Below are positions 1 to 9,555 of a stretch of DNA of 64,000 nt, in pieces (position 1 is the first letter of the stretch; the number at the start of each line of letters is the position of its first letter). This DNA comes from JAGORM01 sp964406795 (GTDB lineage Bacteria; Patescibacteriota; Microgenomatia; Levybacterales; GWA1-39-11): the NCBI GenBank assembly GCA_964406795.1, contig CAYOTA010000001.1:86904-150903 (forward strand), written 5' to 3'. The notes under the pieces are model-generated. The model did no database searches, was not told the origin of the DNA, and saw nothing but the letters and a program-made list of their open reading frames with translations. A program made the position numbers and the translations under genes.

Positions 1-1581
1 ACTACTTTTGGGCTATTGACGCTTGGAATTTCATATTTAGTAAAAATATTTGGAATAGACCCTAATATTTTAAGGTATACTTCGGTTGTAATTCTTATAG
101 CATTAGGTGTTTCCATGATTTTTCCTTACCTCAATAGATTACTTGAAGGATTCGTTTCTCAGTTTGCTGGAAAGCTAGGACAAACAAAAAAGCCGCGTTC
201 TGGATTTAGTGGAGGCTTTGCTACCGGCTCAGCCCTTGGCGTAGTGTGGACTCCTTGTGCGGGACCTATTTTTGCGGCCATAGCAACACTTTCAGTAACA
301 TCATCGGTAAATTTTGGAATTATACTTGTCACCATCGCCTATCTTATAGGGGTAGGAATTCCGTTATTTCTATTTTCATATGGGGGACAAAAATTAGTTT
401 CTGATACACGATTCCTTTCTAAATATACTGGACGCATCCAGCAAATTTTTGGTGTAGTACTTTTACTTACTGCGATTCTAATTGGGACTAATTATGACAA
501 AGAACTACAGGTAAAAATTTTAAATGCTGTACCCTCATACACAAATTTTTTAATAAATTTTGAGAAATCATCTATTATTACTAATGAACTCAATAAGTTA
601 ACTGGGAGAAAAGAATTAATACTAGATGACACTTCTCTTTTTAATACAAATACTATCGCTCCAGAGATAACTGGTATCACAAATTGGATTAACACAAATG
701 GAAAACCTATATCGCTTAAAGAATTAAAGGGCAAAGTTGTACTTATAGATTTTTGGACATATACATGTATCAACTGTATACGTACACTTCCCTATTTAAA
801 CTCATGGTACGAGAAATATAATAAAGAAGATTTTGTACTTATAGGTGTGCATTCTCCGGAATTTGAATTCGAAAAGAAAACTAAAAACGTGAAAGATGCA
901 GTGGAAAAATATAAGATAAAATATCCAGTAGCACAAGATAATAATTTTGGAACATGGAAGGCCTTTTCTAATCAGTATTGGCCTTCAAAATATTTAATTG
1001 ATACCAAGGGCGTAATCAGACGCATTCAGTTTGGCGAAGGAAAATATGAAGAGATGGAAAAAGCGATTCAACTTTTACTAAAAGATTCTGGAAAGAATAT
1101 AAATGAAAAAATTAAAGCTGCTCCAAAGCAGACAACACAATTGCCGTTATCTCCTGAAACATATTTAGGTTCTAAAAGAATGCTCTACTTAGTACCAAAT
1201 GGAAAAGCTGACAACGGGATACAGGAATTTACCCTGCCTCAAAATATTACAAAAAACCGCTTCGGGTTTAATGGTGTATGGAATATACTTGATGAATACT
1301 CGATATCTACAAAAGAAAGCTCGTTAACATATAAGTTTTCAGCAGGAAAGGTATATATAGTCATGCATCCTGCAAACACTCCTGGAACAGTTGAGGTTTA
1401 TCTGGATGGGAAAATAATTGATAATTCAAAAGCCGGATCAGATGTAAAAAATGGGAGAGTTACAGTTAACACACCTGAAAGATACGAATTAGTGTCTCTG
1501 CCTAAAGCAGGAAATCACACTCTTAAACTTGTATACAAAACGGATGGGATTCAAAACTACGCATTCATCTTTGGAGAGTAA
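1..1581 (+). CDS. DipZ-like protein: CcdA membrane domain + thioredoxin-like domain (5' partial)
   Basis: The reading frame is open to the first base, so the gene begins before the window and the TTG at 16 is unlikely to be the start. Residues ~1-170 are a CcdA/DsbD-type membrane domain with the conserved VVWTPCAGPIFAA segment. Residues ~220-365 are a TlpA/redoxin-like thioredoxin fold with the redox motif WTYTCINCIRTLPY (CxxC). The C-terminal ~140 residues match the beta-rich DipZ tail. Family knowledge: the membrane part carries electrons from cytoplasmic thioredoxin to the extracytoplasmic thioredoxin domain, keeping exported thiols reduced or supporting cytochrome c maturation. No cytochrome c gene is visible here, so general thiol redox control is the likelier role (inference). 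Confidence 0.85.
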   Translation, partial: TTFGLLTLGISYLVKIFGIDPNILRYTSVVILIALGVSMIFPYLNRLLEGFVSQFAGKLGQTKKPRSGFSGGFATGSALGVVWTPCAGPIFAAIATLSVTSSVNFGIILVTIAYLIGVGIPLFLFSYGGQKLVSDTRFLSKYTGRIQQIFGVVLLLTAILIGTNYDKELQVKILNAVPSYTNFLINFEKSSIITNELNKLTGRKELILDDTSLFNTNTIAPEITGITNWINTNGKPISLKELKGKVVLIDFWTYTCINCIRTLPYLNSWYEKYNKEDFVLIGVHSPEFEFEKKTKNVKDAVEKYKIKYPVAQDNNFGTWKAFSNQYWPSKYLIDTKGVIRRIQFGEGKYEEMEKAIQLLLKDSGKNINEKIKAAPKQTTQLPLSPETYLGSKRMLYLVPNGKADNGIQEFTLPQNITKNRFGFNGVWNILDEYSISTKESSLTYKFSAGKVYIVMHPANTPGTVEVYLDGKIIDNSKAGSDVKNGRVTVNTPERYELVSLPKAGNHTLKLVYKTDGIQNYAFIFGE

Positions 1582-1673
1582 ATAGGAGCATGGCATTTAG
1601 CCATATCGCGCTTTGCGTATCGTTAAAAAAGTATAACAATTTACAAAAACCGAATAATCGATTCTTACTTATC

Positions 1674-4073
1674 TTACTCTGCTGGGGTTGGAGTTAAAGA
1701 AGTAATATTATGCTTGGATTTGTGCTCTCCTTTTACCTCAATAAATCCGGGAATAGGGGCAGTGAGTGCTTCTTTTAAGACTTCATCCATGTGAGATACA
1801 AACACAAACCTCAAATCTTTCATTACTTCTGGTGGTACATCTTCCAAGTCCTTCCTATTCTCCTTTGGAAGAATAATCTTGCGAAGACCTGCCCTATGTG
1901 CTGCAATTACTTTTTCCTTAACACCACCAATTTCTAAAATTCTTCCTCTGAGTGTAACCTCCCCTGTCATACCTACCATATGGTTTACGGAAATTTTGGT
2001 AAGTGCTGATACAAGTGCGGTTGTAATTGCGCCTCCTGCTGATGGGCCGTCTTTTGGGATTCCACCTTCAGGGACATGAATATGAACATCAATTTTATGG
2101 AAAAAGTTTTCTCGAAGGCCCAACTTATCTGCCCGTGACCTAACATACGACATGGCAGCCTGCATAGACTCTTTCATCACGTCTCCTAATTGTCCAGTTA
2201 ATATAAGTGCGCCTTTTCCAGGCATAAGTGCAACTTCAATAAACAAAATATCTCCCCCAACTTGTGTCCATGCAAGTCCAGTACTCATACCTACTTCGTC
2301 CTGCTTTTCGGCAATCGTGTCAGAAAATCGTTCCGGTCCTAAGAATTTTACAGCCAATGGAACATCTACTTTAGTTACTTCTTTTTTTCCTTCCGCCACA
2401 GTCTTTGCAACTTTTCTTAAAATAGAAGAAAGCTCACGCTCAAGGCTTCTTACTCCCGCCTCTCGAGTATAGCGTCTGATTACGTGTTTAATTGCCTCGT
2501 CTGAAAGTTCTATATGTGAATGCTTAAGACCATGCGATTCCATAAGTTTTTTAACCAAAAATTCTTTTGAAATTTTAAATTTTTCATGCTCCGTGTACCC
2601 TGAGAAAGTAATAATCTCAAGTCTGTCACGTAATGCTGCTGGAATTGTATCAAGCACATTTGCCGTAGTTATAAACATTACGTCAGACAAATCAAAAGGA
2701 ACATCTAGATAATGATCTGAGAATGCATTATTTTGTTCAGGATCAAGTGCCTCAAGAAGGGCCGCGGACGGATCTCCCCTGTAGTCAGCGCCTAACTTAT
2801 CAATTTCATCAAGCATAAATACCGGATTTTTTGTACCTGCATCTTTAATCCCTTGGATAATACGTCCTGGAAGCGCTCCCACATATGTTCTTCTGTGACC
2901 TCTTATTTCAGCTTCATCCCTAATTCCACCAAGTGACACTTTCACGAATTTTCGGCCTAATGCTTTTGCAATTGACTTTCCTATAGAAGTTTTCCCAACA
3001 CCCGGAGGCCCAGAGAAACAAAGAATAGGACCCTTCATCTTTCCTGACAATTTGTGTACAGCCAAGTATTCTACTACACGCTCTTTAGCTTTTTTAAGTC
3101 CATAATGTTCTTCTTCCAAAATTCTTTCAGCCTCCTTTAAATCAAGCGTAGTCTTACTTTTTTTATTCCATGGAAGCACAACCAAAGCTTCCAGATAGTT
3201 TCTGATATATGCTGCTTCAGGATTATACGGAGTTGTTTGCTGAAGTTTTTTGAGCTCTTTGCGAGCCTTTTCTTCAACCTCTTTTGGCATACCTGCAGTT
3301 TTAATTTTTTCAGACAGTTCTTTATATTCGCCGCCTTCATCCGTGTCATCCAATTCTTTTTGAATAGTCTTAAGTCGTTCACGTAAAATTGCCTCTTTAG
3401 CACTTTTTTCAAAGTTTTCCTGAGTTTTGTTGGATATCTTTTTCTCAAGTTCTAAAACTTTTACTTCACGGGCCAAAAATTCTGAAACTTTTTCAAGTCT
3501 CTTTTTAACATCTAAAGTCTCTAAGATTTCTTGTCTTTCAGAACCTTTAATGTCCAAAGTGGATGCAATTTGATCAGCTAATTCTGAGGCGGTAATTTGA
3601 GACATGATATTCATGAAAACTAAAAAGTCTGCCTGCTTTCCGAGTCCTAAAGCTTTTTTAAACTCTGCAATAAGATGGTTAGAAAGCGCTTTTACCTCTG
3701 CTATTTCTGTTGGGTTTTCTTCCAATTCTTCAATTTTTGCTAAAAAGTAATTTCCATGGTCTTCGTAAGACAAAATACGTGCACGTGATAGACCTCTTAC
3801 TAAAGCATTTAATTCACCGTCAGTTCTGATCATTCTTTCAATATGGGAAACAGTTCCCATGGTATATAAATCCTCAGGCTGAGGGTCATTTTGGCGTGGA
3901 TTTTTTTGAAGCGCAAAACAGACAATTCTTTCTCCGGCAAAGGCGGATTCCAAGGCTGCCAGACTCTTGGGTCTACCAAAAGTTAGAATACTTTCTGTAT
4001 GAGGGAAAACAATTCCGTCTCTAATGGGGATAACGGGTATCAATTTTTCTTTTGTAGCTATGATCTCTGTCAT
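1674..4073 (-). CDS. lon: ATP-dependent protease La (Lon)
   Basis: A 799-residue Lon of usual length and order: N-terminal substrate domain (~8-200), coiled helical linker, AAA+ module with Walker A GPPGVGKTS (~355) and Walker B FMLDEID (~420), then the Ser-Lys protease domain with PKDGPSAGG (catalytic Ser ~676) and a Lys in the following KEKVIAAHRAG helix. It degrades misfolded and regulatory proteins in the cytoplasm. The gene stands alone, convergent with the DipZ-like gene. A consensus promoter and a CIRCE-like inverted repeat lie directly upstream, with the start codon only ~11 nt after the -10 box and no Shine-Dalgarno. Confidence 0.97.
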   Translation of the reverse strand: MTEIIATKEKLIPVIPIRDGIVFPHTESILTFGRPKSLAALESAFAGERIVCFALQKNPRQNDPQPEDLYTMGTVSHIERMIRTDGELNALVRGLSRARILSYEDHGNYFLAKIEELEENPTEIAEVKALSNHLIAEFKKALGLGKQADFLVFMNIMSQITASELADQIASTLDIKGSERQEILETLDVKKRLEKVSEFLAREVKVLELEKKISNKTQENFEKSAKEAILRERLKTIQKELDDTDEGGEYKELSEKIKTAGMPKEVEEKARKELKKLQQTTPYNPEAAYIRNYLEALVVLPWNKKSKTTLDLKEAERILEEEHYGLKKAKERVVEYLAVHKLSGKMKGPILCFSGPPGVGKTSIGKSIAKALGRKFVKVSLGGIRDEAEIRGHRRTYVGALPGRIIQGIKDAGTKNPVFMLDEIDKLGADYRGDPSAALLEALDPEQNNAFSDHYLDVPFDLSDVMFITTANVLDTIPAALRDRLEIITFSGYTEHEKFKISKEFLVKKLMESHGLKHSHIELSDEAIKHVIRRYTREAGVRSLERELSSILRKVAKTVAEGKKEVTKVDVPLAVKFLGPERFSDTIAEKQDEVGMSTGLAWTQVGGDILFIEVALMPGKGALILTGQLGDVMKESMQAAMSYVRSRADKLGLRENFFHKIDVHIHVPEGGIPKDGPSAGGAITTALVSALTKISVNHMVGMTGEVTLRGRILEIGGVKEKVIAAHRAGLRKIILPKENRKDLEDVPPEVMKDLRFVFVSHMDEVLKEALTAPIPGFIEVKGEHKSKHNITSLTPTPAE

Positions 4074-4079
4074 GAATTG

Positions 4080-4113
4080 TTAGCAGTTTATCAATTCTAT
4101 TGCTAATTGTCAA
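4080..4113 (-). promoter_or_regulatory. lon promoter overlapped by CIRCE-like inverted repeat
   Basis: Reading the minus strand, TTGACA (4113-4108), a 17-nt spacer and TAAACT (4090-4085) form a near-consensus sigma-70 promoter. A 27-nt inverted repeat at 4080-4106 has arms TTAGCAATA and AACTGCTAA around a 9-nt spacer. Length, spacing and outer arms equal the CIRCE operator of HrcA (TTAGCACTC-N9-GAGTGCTAA), but the inner three bases of each arm differ. Heat-shock repression of lon by HrcA is an inference. Confidence 0.55.
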
Positions 4114-4127
4114 CCCCCCCGGAAATA

Positions 4128-4973
4128 CTAATATCCTAATTCTGAGATCAGTTTTCCACTGTTATCAAACAAATAAGCACGGTCAGAACTATTATTCCAA
4201 ATGAAATTTTGTGGTTCAGGGCACTTCCAGTAATAACTCGTGCGGGAATTATTACCACATCCGGAGTGAAGTCTCAAGGTACCTTTTGCTGATATGCTTG
4301 CTACATTAAACTCAAACGAGTTACTCGCACTAGCATCTTTTATAAGGTAGCCGGAGATGTCCTGGGAAGTCACGCATGTATTAATAAATTCTATCCATTC
4401 CTCATTCTTTGTCTTTCCTTCTTTATTAATTTTAGAAATTTGTACGCATGAAGATGCAGTAGGATTACACAGTCCGTCCCACATACCCTTACATTCATTC
4501 TTTGCTCTGTCCAGAGACGCAACAAGAGTATCTGCATATAGCACATTTGGGGGGACTGTATCTACCATAGCATACCCACTTTCAATCATATTTTGGTTAA
4601 TAAACTGATCACCTATAAATAGATATCCAAGAGTACGCCCATACATGTCTTTCTGTGATACATCCAGCTCAAGCCTTACCTCTTTTTCTAAAATAAGCAT
4701 TTCTAATGTGTCTTTCGCATCTTTAAAATATGGTTGACCTTTTTCCGGAGTATTAATCCCAATGAGCCTAATTTTTTCACCGTTTGACAACTCCACAGTG
4801 TCTCCATCCACAACTTTTAGCACCTTTAGCGTATCTGCAGAAGCAGTACTTTCTGTTTGAACGCCTTGTACTTTTTTATATTCTGGAGCATATGGGGAAT
4901 TGTTGAATACAAGACTCACAAGCATAACTATGGATAAAGCCAAAAGTGTGTAGATAGTACTCTTTGATCGCAT
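4128..4973 (-). CDS. Secreted thermonuclease (SNase) with C-terminal lamin-tail domain
   Basis: The first ~25 residues form a signal peptide or membrane anchor. Residues ~47-165 are a staphylococcal nuclease fold: VVDGDTVEL, then RLIGINTPE (Arg and Glu of the active site) and DMYGRTLGYL (second catalytic Arg). Residues ~172-281 match a lamin tail domain (EWIEFINTC, ISGYLIKDAS), a beta-sandwich often attached to exported CPR nucleases. Likely role: extracellular cleavage of DNA or RNA, perhaps for nucleotide scavenging (inference). A TATATT box ends six bases before the ATG, so the mRNA may be leaderless. Confidence 0.85.
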   Translation of the reverse strand: MRSKSTIYTLLALSIVMLVSLVFNNSPYAPEYKKVQGVQTESTASADTLKVLKVVDGDTVELSNGEKIRLIGINTPEKGQPYFKDAKDTLEMLILEKEVRLELDVSQKDMYGRTLGYLFIGDQFINQNMIESGYAMVDTVPPNVLYADTLVASLDRAKNECKGMWDGLCNPTASSCVQISKINKEGKTKNEEWIEFINTCVTSQDISGYLIKDASASNSFEFNVASISAKGTLRLHSGCGNNSRTSYYWKCPEPQNFIWNNSSDRAYLFDNSGKLISELGY

Positions 4974-5036
4974 CTTACCAATATACTATATTTTGTATTT
5001 GCATTTCCATAAAAAACCTATGTACTATTATAGTAG

Positions 5037-5837
5037 ATGAGAAAGCCTATCCTTATCATATTGTTTGTTGTGCTTGCAGGATTTGTATTATTCGGAGTGG
5101 CGCAAGAAAAAGTATCAAATCCTGAAGAAAGCGCAGTGTTTAAGATGGCAGAATCAAGGCTTTCATCTGCCACATGGACAAAACCAGTTGACACAACTGA
5201 ACAGTCTCCAATTGGCACATTTCCCGGAAAAATCATGACCGGGACTCTTACAACCAGCAATGCAATACTGACCCATTTCGAAAATGTAAAGGAACTTTCA
5301 AGAATGGGATTTAAGGCTGATCAAAACCTTTCGGCAGATGGTCCAGGCTCTTCTCAGTGGGGATACAGCAAGGAATCAAATGGGGAAACTCAGATCATAA
5401 TGTACTCATACAAAACATCTCCCACTTCTACTAACCCTGATGAACCCCTTCAATTTGACTGCCCATGTAACACATCTGTTTCTGTATTTTTAAGCGATTT
5501 ACATAAAATTGAAGCAAACAATTCAGCCTCACTTGCAAATCCTGCATCCGTTAATTGTAAAACTGTAGGCGGCATAACCATTATTAAAGACGGGCCGAAT
5601 GGACAATATGGATTATGTGAGTTTGAGGACGATATGGCATGCGAAGAATGGGCGCTTTATAGAGGGGAGTGCCCGGTGGGCGGAGTTAAAACAACCGGTT
5701 ATGACAATATACAGCAAATGTACTGCGCATGGGTAGGTGGAGAAACGTTAGCTGTTGCAAATCCTAATTGTAAACTCCCAGATGGAACCGTGTGCACCGT
5801 TGAGGCAGTCTATAACGGAACGTGTGAAGTTAACTAA
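5037..5837 (+). CDS. Exported protein with C-terminal DUF333 domain
   Basis: The N-terminus (KPILIILFVVLAGFVLFG) is a single membrane anchor or signal peptide. The middle ~100 residues are unrecognised. From ~residue 165 the protein matches DUF333: LANPASVNCKTVGG, then GQYGLCEFEDD, CEEWALYRGEC. The last ~45 residues (ANPNCKLPDGTVC ... YNGTC) look like a second, shorter DUF333-like unit. Cysteines are paired in both units, suggesting extracytoplasmic disulfides. Function unknown. A TATTAT box lies five bases before the ATG with no Shine-Dalgarno. Confidence 0.75.
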   Translation: MRKPILIILFVVLAGFVLFGVAQEKVSNPEESAVFKMAESRLSSATWTKPVDTTEQSPIGTFPGKIMTGTLTTSNAILTHFENVKELSRMGFKADQNLSADGPGSSQWGYSKESNGETQIIMYSYKTSPTSTNPDEPLQFDCPCNTSVSVFLSDLHKIEANNSASLANPASVNCKTVGGITIIKDGPNGQYGLCEFEDDMACEEWALYRGECPVGGVKTTGYDNIQQMYCAWVGGETLAVANPNCKLPDGTVCTVEAVYNGTCEVN

Positions 5838-5933
5838 GAACTACTAACCTATAACTACTCGCTAATAACTTTTTAATTCTCAAGCTTATTGTTACTATTT
5901 TGTTATTTGAAATTAGATGTTAGAAGTTAGTTG

Positions 5934-7784
5934 TTAACTTGCGCCGCCTCCTCCACCTCCGCCACCTCCGCCACCTCCACCTGAGAAACCTCCACCAGAA
6001 CCAGAAGAAAATGATGAATTAAATGAAGAACTCATGCCTGAAAAGCTTTGCGTAAGTGATGTACCAAAATCCAATCCTACACCAGACACAGAACTTGAAA
6101 CACCACCGTGTGATGCGCTCATATAATACCAACCGGGAGTTGTAACTTTTTCCGAGGACAAAATAAGCGGCAAATATTTTGCAACTTTATGTGCAACTCC
6201 TAAAGCTGTGCCATACACTAACATCTCCTCCCAGATAGTTACTGCCTGTGGCACTTCATTTTTAAATTTAGAAAAGTCGTTTAGAAAACGCTTAAAAGAA
6301 ATCCATTCAAATGCTTCTTTCTCAACTGGCTTTGACCAATTAAGATACGCGCGGCTCACAAAAGCTAACACAAAAATCCCAAAAAACACAGAAAACATAA
6401 TAATAAAATAAAATGTTTCTAAAAAGATATTGAGTGAAAGCGCTAGTATAGACGAGAAAATAAGAATAAATATACTATTACATACTATAAATCTCGTTCT
6501 CCAAGAATTACCAGAATCCTCCAAAAATTTCCTCTTTTTAACTTCATCTTCAATACTATTCTTAAATGATAAGAAAAATTTACGAGTATGTGTTGGGTAC
6601 GTTTTCATTTCGGCAAGTAACACATCCATGGAAATACTTTTTCGGGATCCTTTTGAGAAAATAAACTCCAGAACAGTTTTTTCAAAAGACAATAATGGTT
6701 TTTTAGAACTGTATGGCTTGTTATCTGCATGGAGTACATATTTATATTTTTTCCCAGCCCCTAATCCTAAGAAACCCTTGCTTATTTTCTCGATTGCTTC
6801 AATTTTTATATACTTCTTACGCGCTAAGTCTAAAACTGTCGCTGTAAATGCATTTGGAGTAATTGACGTTTTTTGTGTTACAAGCGCTTCAACTAACGCT
6901 GGGGGCAATTTACTGGGAGGATTGTGAACATATTTTGGAACATCAGAGCGTCTTTCACGTCCATATTTATACCAAATCACATACCAGTAAATAATCCATC
7001 CCGCAAGAATAACGCCACCCATAATAAGAGCTCCAAGTCTTAATCTACCCTGCGAAACAGTTTTATCCTGAAACGCTTTTTCTTCTTTCTTTACATTTTC
7101 TAAATGAGGTTTATTATTTATAGGACCAGCAGAAATTATGGACGCCGGAAACAGCATTCGAATTTCAACAAACGTTTTTGGTGCTACGTCAGATACCACA
7201 AATTCCGCAGTTTTTCCGTTTAATATTTTTGAAGATCCGTTTAGAGGCCCGTGACCCCAAATGTATATATCTGAAACTGAAACCACTTGAGGAAGTGTCA
7301 CGAGTATTCGGGCTGAATCAGTCTTTGAGCCCCACGCATCCCCTATAACTTTCCAGTACAATTCTGCAACATCTGAATATCGCGTTATGGCATTGGTCAG
7401 AGTATATGTAAGTATAAACTTTTTATCTTCATAAGCAGACGCGTGATACGCCTCAATGTGATATGAATTCCCCTGGCGCCTTACCCAGTACTTTTGAGCA
7501 GGTCGAGATGTGTCTTCATAGGGAATAAGTTCATAAGACACAGCCTCTTCTGATATGGATATAGTTTCAATTTGTTGATTAGGCTTAACTGGAATATCCC
7601 AGTAAATTTGTGTAAACGCCCCATCAAATGAAAATGTCCGCTCCTCAGTAACAAGAATACTTGAATCTTTGTTTACTTGTATGTCTACATTTACTGATGG
7701 GAAGTAAAACGATTTAGCATTGACAGCAGAGGGCATGATAAAAAGGACGCATAAAAATACGAAGAGAGTTTTCAAAACGTTCAT
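5934..7784 (-). CDS. DUF2207 family membrane protein with poly-glycine tail
   Basis: A 616-residue protein with a signal peptide (residues 1-23), an extracytoplasmic beta-rich DUF2207 region (~25-230), a membrane helix (~248-272), a cytoplasmic part, a pair of membrane helices (~430-480) and a C-terminus rich in Ser and Gly ending in a run of glycines. DUF2207 proteins are widespread in CPR genomes and unassigned in function; surface placement is inferred from topology. It shares a very short intergenic region with the divergent DUF1697 gene, each with its own TATAAT six bases from its ATG. Confidence 0.85.
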   Translation of the reverse strand: MNVLKTLFVFLCVLFIMPSAVNAKSFYFPSVNVDIQVNKDSSILVTEERTFSFDGAFTQIYWDIPVKPNQQIETISISEEAVSYELIPYEDTSRPAQKYWVRRQGNSYHIEAYHASAYEDKKFILTYTLTNAITRYSDVAELYWKVIGDAWGSKTDSARILVTLPQVVSVSDIYIWGHGPLNGSSKILNGKTAEFVVSDVAPKTFVEIRMLFPASIISAGPINNKPHLENVKKEEKAFQDKTVSQGRLRLGALIMGGVILAGWIIYWYVIWYKYGRERRSDVPKYVHNPPSKLPPALVEALVTQKTSITPNAFTATVLDLARKKYIKIEAIEKISKGFLGLGAGKKYKYVLHADNKPYSSKKPLLSFEKTVLEFIFSKGSRKSISMDVLLAEMKTYPTHTRKFFLSFKNSIEDEVKKRKFLEDSGNSWRTRFIVCNSIFILIFSSILALSLNIFLETFYFIIMFSVFFGIFVLAFVSRAYLNWSKPVEKEAFEWISFKRFLNDFSKFKNEVPQAVTIWEEMLVYGTALGVAHKVAKYLPLILSSEKVTTPGWYYMSASHGGVSSSVSGVGLDFGTSLTQSFSGMSSSFNSSFSSGSGGGFSGGGGGGGGGGGGGAS

Positions 7785-7790
7785 ACAGCT

Positions 7791-7812
7791 ATTATACTAC
7801 TACTGGTATAAT
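7791..7812. promoter_or_regulatory. Divergent leaderless promoter pair
   Basis: On the minus strand TATAAT (7796-7791) is followed by six bases and the ATG of the DUF2207 gene. On the plus strand an extended -10 TGGTATAAT (hexamer 7807-7812) is followed by six bases and the ATG of the DUF1697 gene. With transcription starting ~7 nt after a -10 box, both mRNAs would begin at their start codons. Confidence 0.6.
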
Positions 7813-7818
7813 TAACAC

Positions 7819-8355
7819 ATGATATATGTAGCGCTTTTACGGGGAATCAATGTAGGAGGTAACAATAAAGTTGAGATGAAAAGACTTAAAAAAGTCTTTG
7901 AATCTTTAAAATTTTTTAATGTTAAAACGTATATTAATTCAGGTAATGTTATTTTTACAACTTCCGAAAAACACGCGAATCTTTCTTTAAAAATTGAAAA
8001 TGCAATTGACATAGAATTCAAATTTCATGTTCATGTAATCCTCAAAAGCTTACCTGAAATTAAGAATATAGAAAGTGTTATTCCTAAAACTTGGACTAAT
8101 ATAGGAAACTCAAAAACGGATGTTTTATTTCTCTGGGATGAAATAAATAAAAAAGAAATATTAAATGATCTAAAAATTAAACCAGAAATTGATCATGTAA
8201 AGTACGTAAATGGAGCAATAATATGGAATGTAGAGCGGAAAAATATCACAAGAAGCGAGCTGCTTAAAATAGTTGGGACAGAGTTTTACAAAAAAGTTAC
8301 GATAAGAAATGTAAATACTCTCCGGAAATTATTTGCCTTAATGAATGATTCCTAA
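7819..8355 (+). CDS. DUF1697 domain-containing protein
   Basis: A full-length (178 aa) cytoplasmic DUF1697 protein. The family signature is visible at the N-terminus: YVALLRGINVGGNNKV, then TYINSGNVIFTT. No biochemical role is established for the family. The gene is single, divergent from the DUF2207 gene and convergent with the helicase gene, ending seven bases from it. Confidence 0.85.
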   Translation: MIYVALLRGINVGGNNKVEMKRLKKVFESLKFFNVKTYINSGNVIFTTSEKHANLSLKIENAIDIEFKFHVHVILKSLPEIKNIESVIPKTWTNIGNSKTDVLFLWDEINKKEILNDLKIKPEIDHVKYVNGAIIWNVERKNITRSELLKIVGTEFYKKVTIRNVNTLRKLFALMNDS

Positions 8356-8361
8356 ACGTAG

Positions 8362-9555
8362 CTAATCCACGAAAGTAAGTGCGGTACCTGTTTTGCCGGC
8401 TCTTCCTGTGCGTCCAATTCTATGGACATAGTCATCATAGGTAGCAGGTTTATCAAAATTAATTACATGTGTTACGTCAGGTATATCCAGTCCACGGGAT
8501 GCAACATCTGTTGCTAAAAGAATTTTGGCTTCATTGTTTTTAAACTGTGTAAGCGCTCTTTGTCTTTGTCCTTGTGTCTTATTTCCATGTATAACCACTG
8601 CTTTAAACCCCCTGGAAACTAATTCATTTCCAAGCTTTTGGACACCCCATTTGGTCCTTCCAAAAATTAGTACTTTTTCCATCTCTACTAAATTTAGTAA
8701 ATCATGAAGCTTTTCTATCTTATCCTGCTTATCTTTTGCCTTTATAACATTTTGTTCAATATTTTCAGATGTATCCTGCGTTTTTACAGAAACAGTAACT
8801 GGGTTTTGAACAAATGCTTTTAAAATACTTTCTACTTTTCCTGAAACGGTTGCGGAAAAGAAAAGTGATTGACGTTGACGTGGGAGACATGAAATAAAAT
8901 ATTCAATATCATTTATAAATCCTATATCAACCATCCTGTCAGCTTCATCCAGCACAACAGTTTGGAATTCTGAAAGTCGTAACCCACTTCCTCTTGATAA
9001 GTCCTTAATCCTCCCAGGCGTACCTATAAGAAAGTGAAATCCACGCTTTATTTCTTGTTTTTGTCTGTGCATACTTGCTCCACCTACAACTAGAACTGCA
9101 TATATAGACATGCTTACCGTAAAGTCGCGAAGCTCTTGGTAGATTTGTACGGCTAACTCACGTGTTGGAGCTACAATTAAAACTTTTTGGTTTTTGTCTT
9201 TCTCTACTTTTTGAATTAATGGAAGTAAAAAGGCCGCGGTTTTTCCTGTACCGGTATTAGCTATCCCTATTAAATCTCGCCCTTGAAGAATTGGCTCAAT
9301 TGCCCCATCCTGAATAGGTGTTGGAGTTGTGTAGCCTTTATTTGCAACATTTCTCTGAATCGCAGGTGATAAATCAAAGTCAGAAAATTTGTGAATTGGT
9401 GTAAATGCTTCAGTTGCTTGAGTTACTTTTGCCTCTTTAACAAATTTATCTTGATTAATATTCTCACCAAAAGCAGGTCCGGGCTTTACCTGTGGCCTTC
9501 TAAAATTATTGTGGCTTCCATTTTGAGAACGTCTTCTAACGTTTATTCTACCCAT
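8362..9555 (-). CDS. DEAD-box RNA helicase (RhlE-like)
   Basis: All helicase motifs are present: ANTGTGKT (I), PTRELA (Ia), TPGRI (Ib), DEAD (II), SAT (III), ATDVASRGLD (V), HRIGRTGRAG (VI). The ATG at 9555 is preferred; an in-frame GTG at 9606 would add a hydrophobic stretch that does not fit a helicase. The N-terminal extension is basic (INVRRRSQNGSHNNFRR) and may bind RNA. The protein stops only ~10 residues after motif VI, so it lacks the usual C-terminal tail. Role by family: ATP-dependent RNA unwinding in ribosome assembly or mRNA decay. Confidence 0.92.
   Translation of the reverse strand: MGRINVRRRSQNGSHNNFRRPQVKPGPAFGENINQDKFVKEAKVTQATEAFTPIHKFSDFDLSPAIQRNVANKGYTTPTPIQDGAIEPILQGRDLIGIANTGTGKTAAFLLPLIQKVEKDKNQKVLIVAPTRELAVQIYQELRDFTVSMSIYAVLVVGGASMHRQKQEIKRGFHFLIGTPGRIKDLSRGSGLRLSEFQTVVLDEADRMVDIGFINDIEYFISCLPRQRQSLFFSATVSGKVESILKAFVQNPVTVSVKTQDTSENIEQNVIKAKDKQDKIEKLHDLLNLVEMEKVLIFGRTKWGVQKLGNELVSRGFKAVVIHGNKTQGQRQRALTQFKNNEAKILLATDVASRGLDIPDVTHVINFDKPATYDDYVHRIGRTGRAGKTGTALTFVD

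Noticed and set aside
1590..1604. Hairpin ATGGC/GCCAT between the DipZ-like gene and lon as a terminator
   Set aside because: Only five pairs and no T-run on either strand next to the stem.
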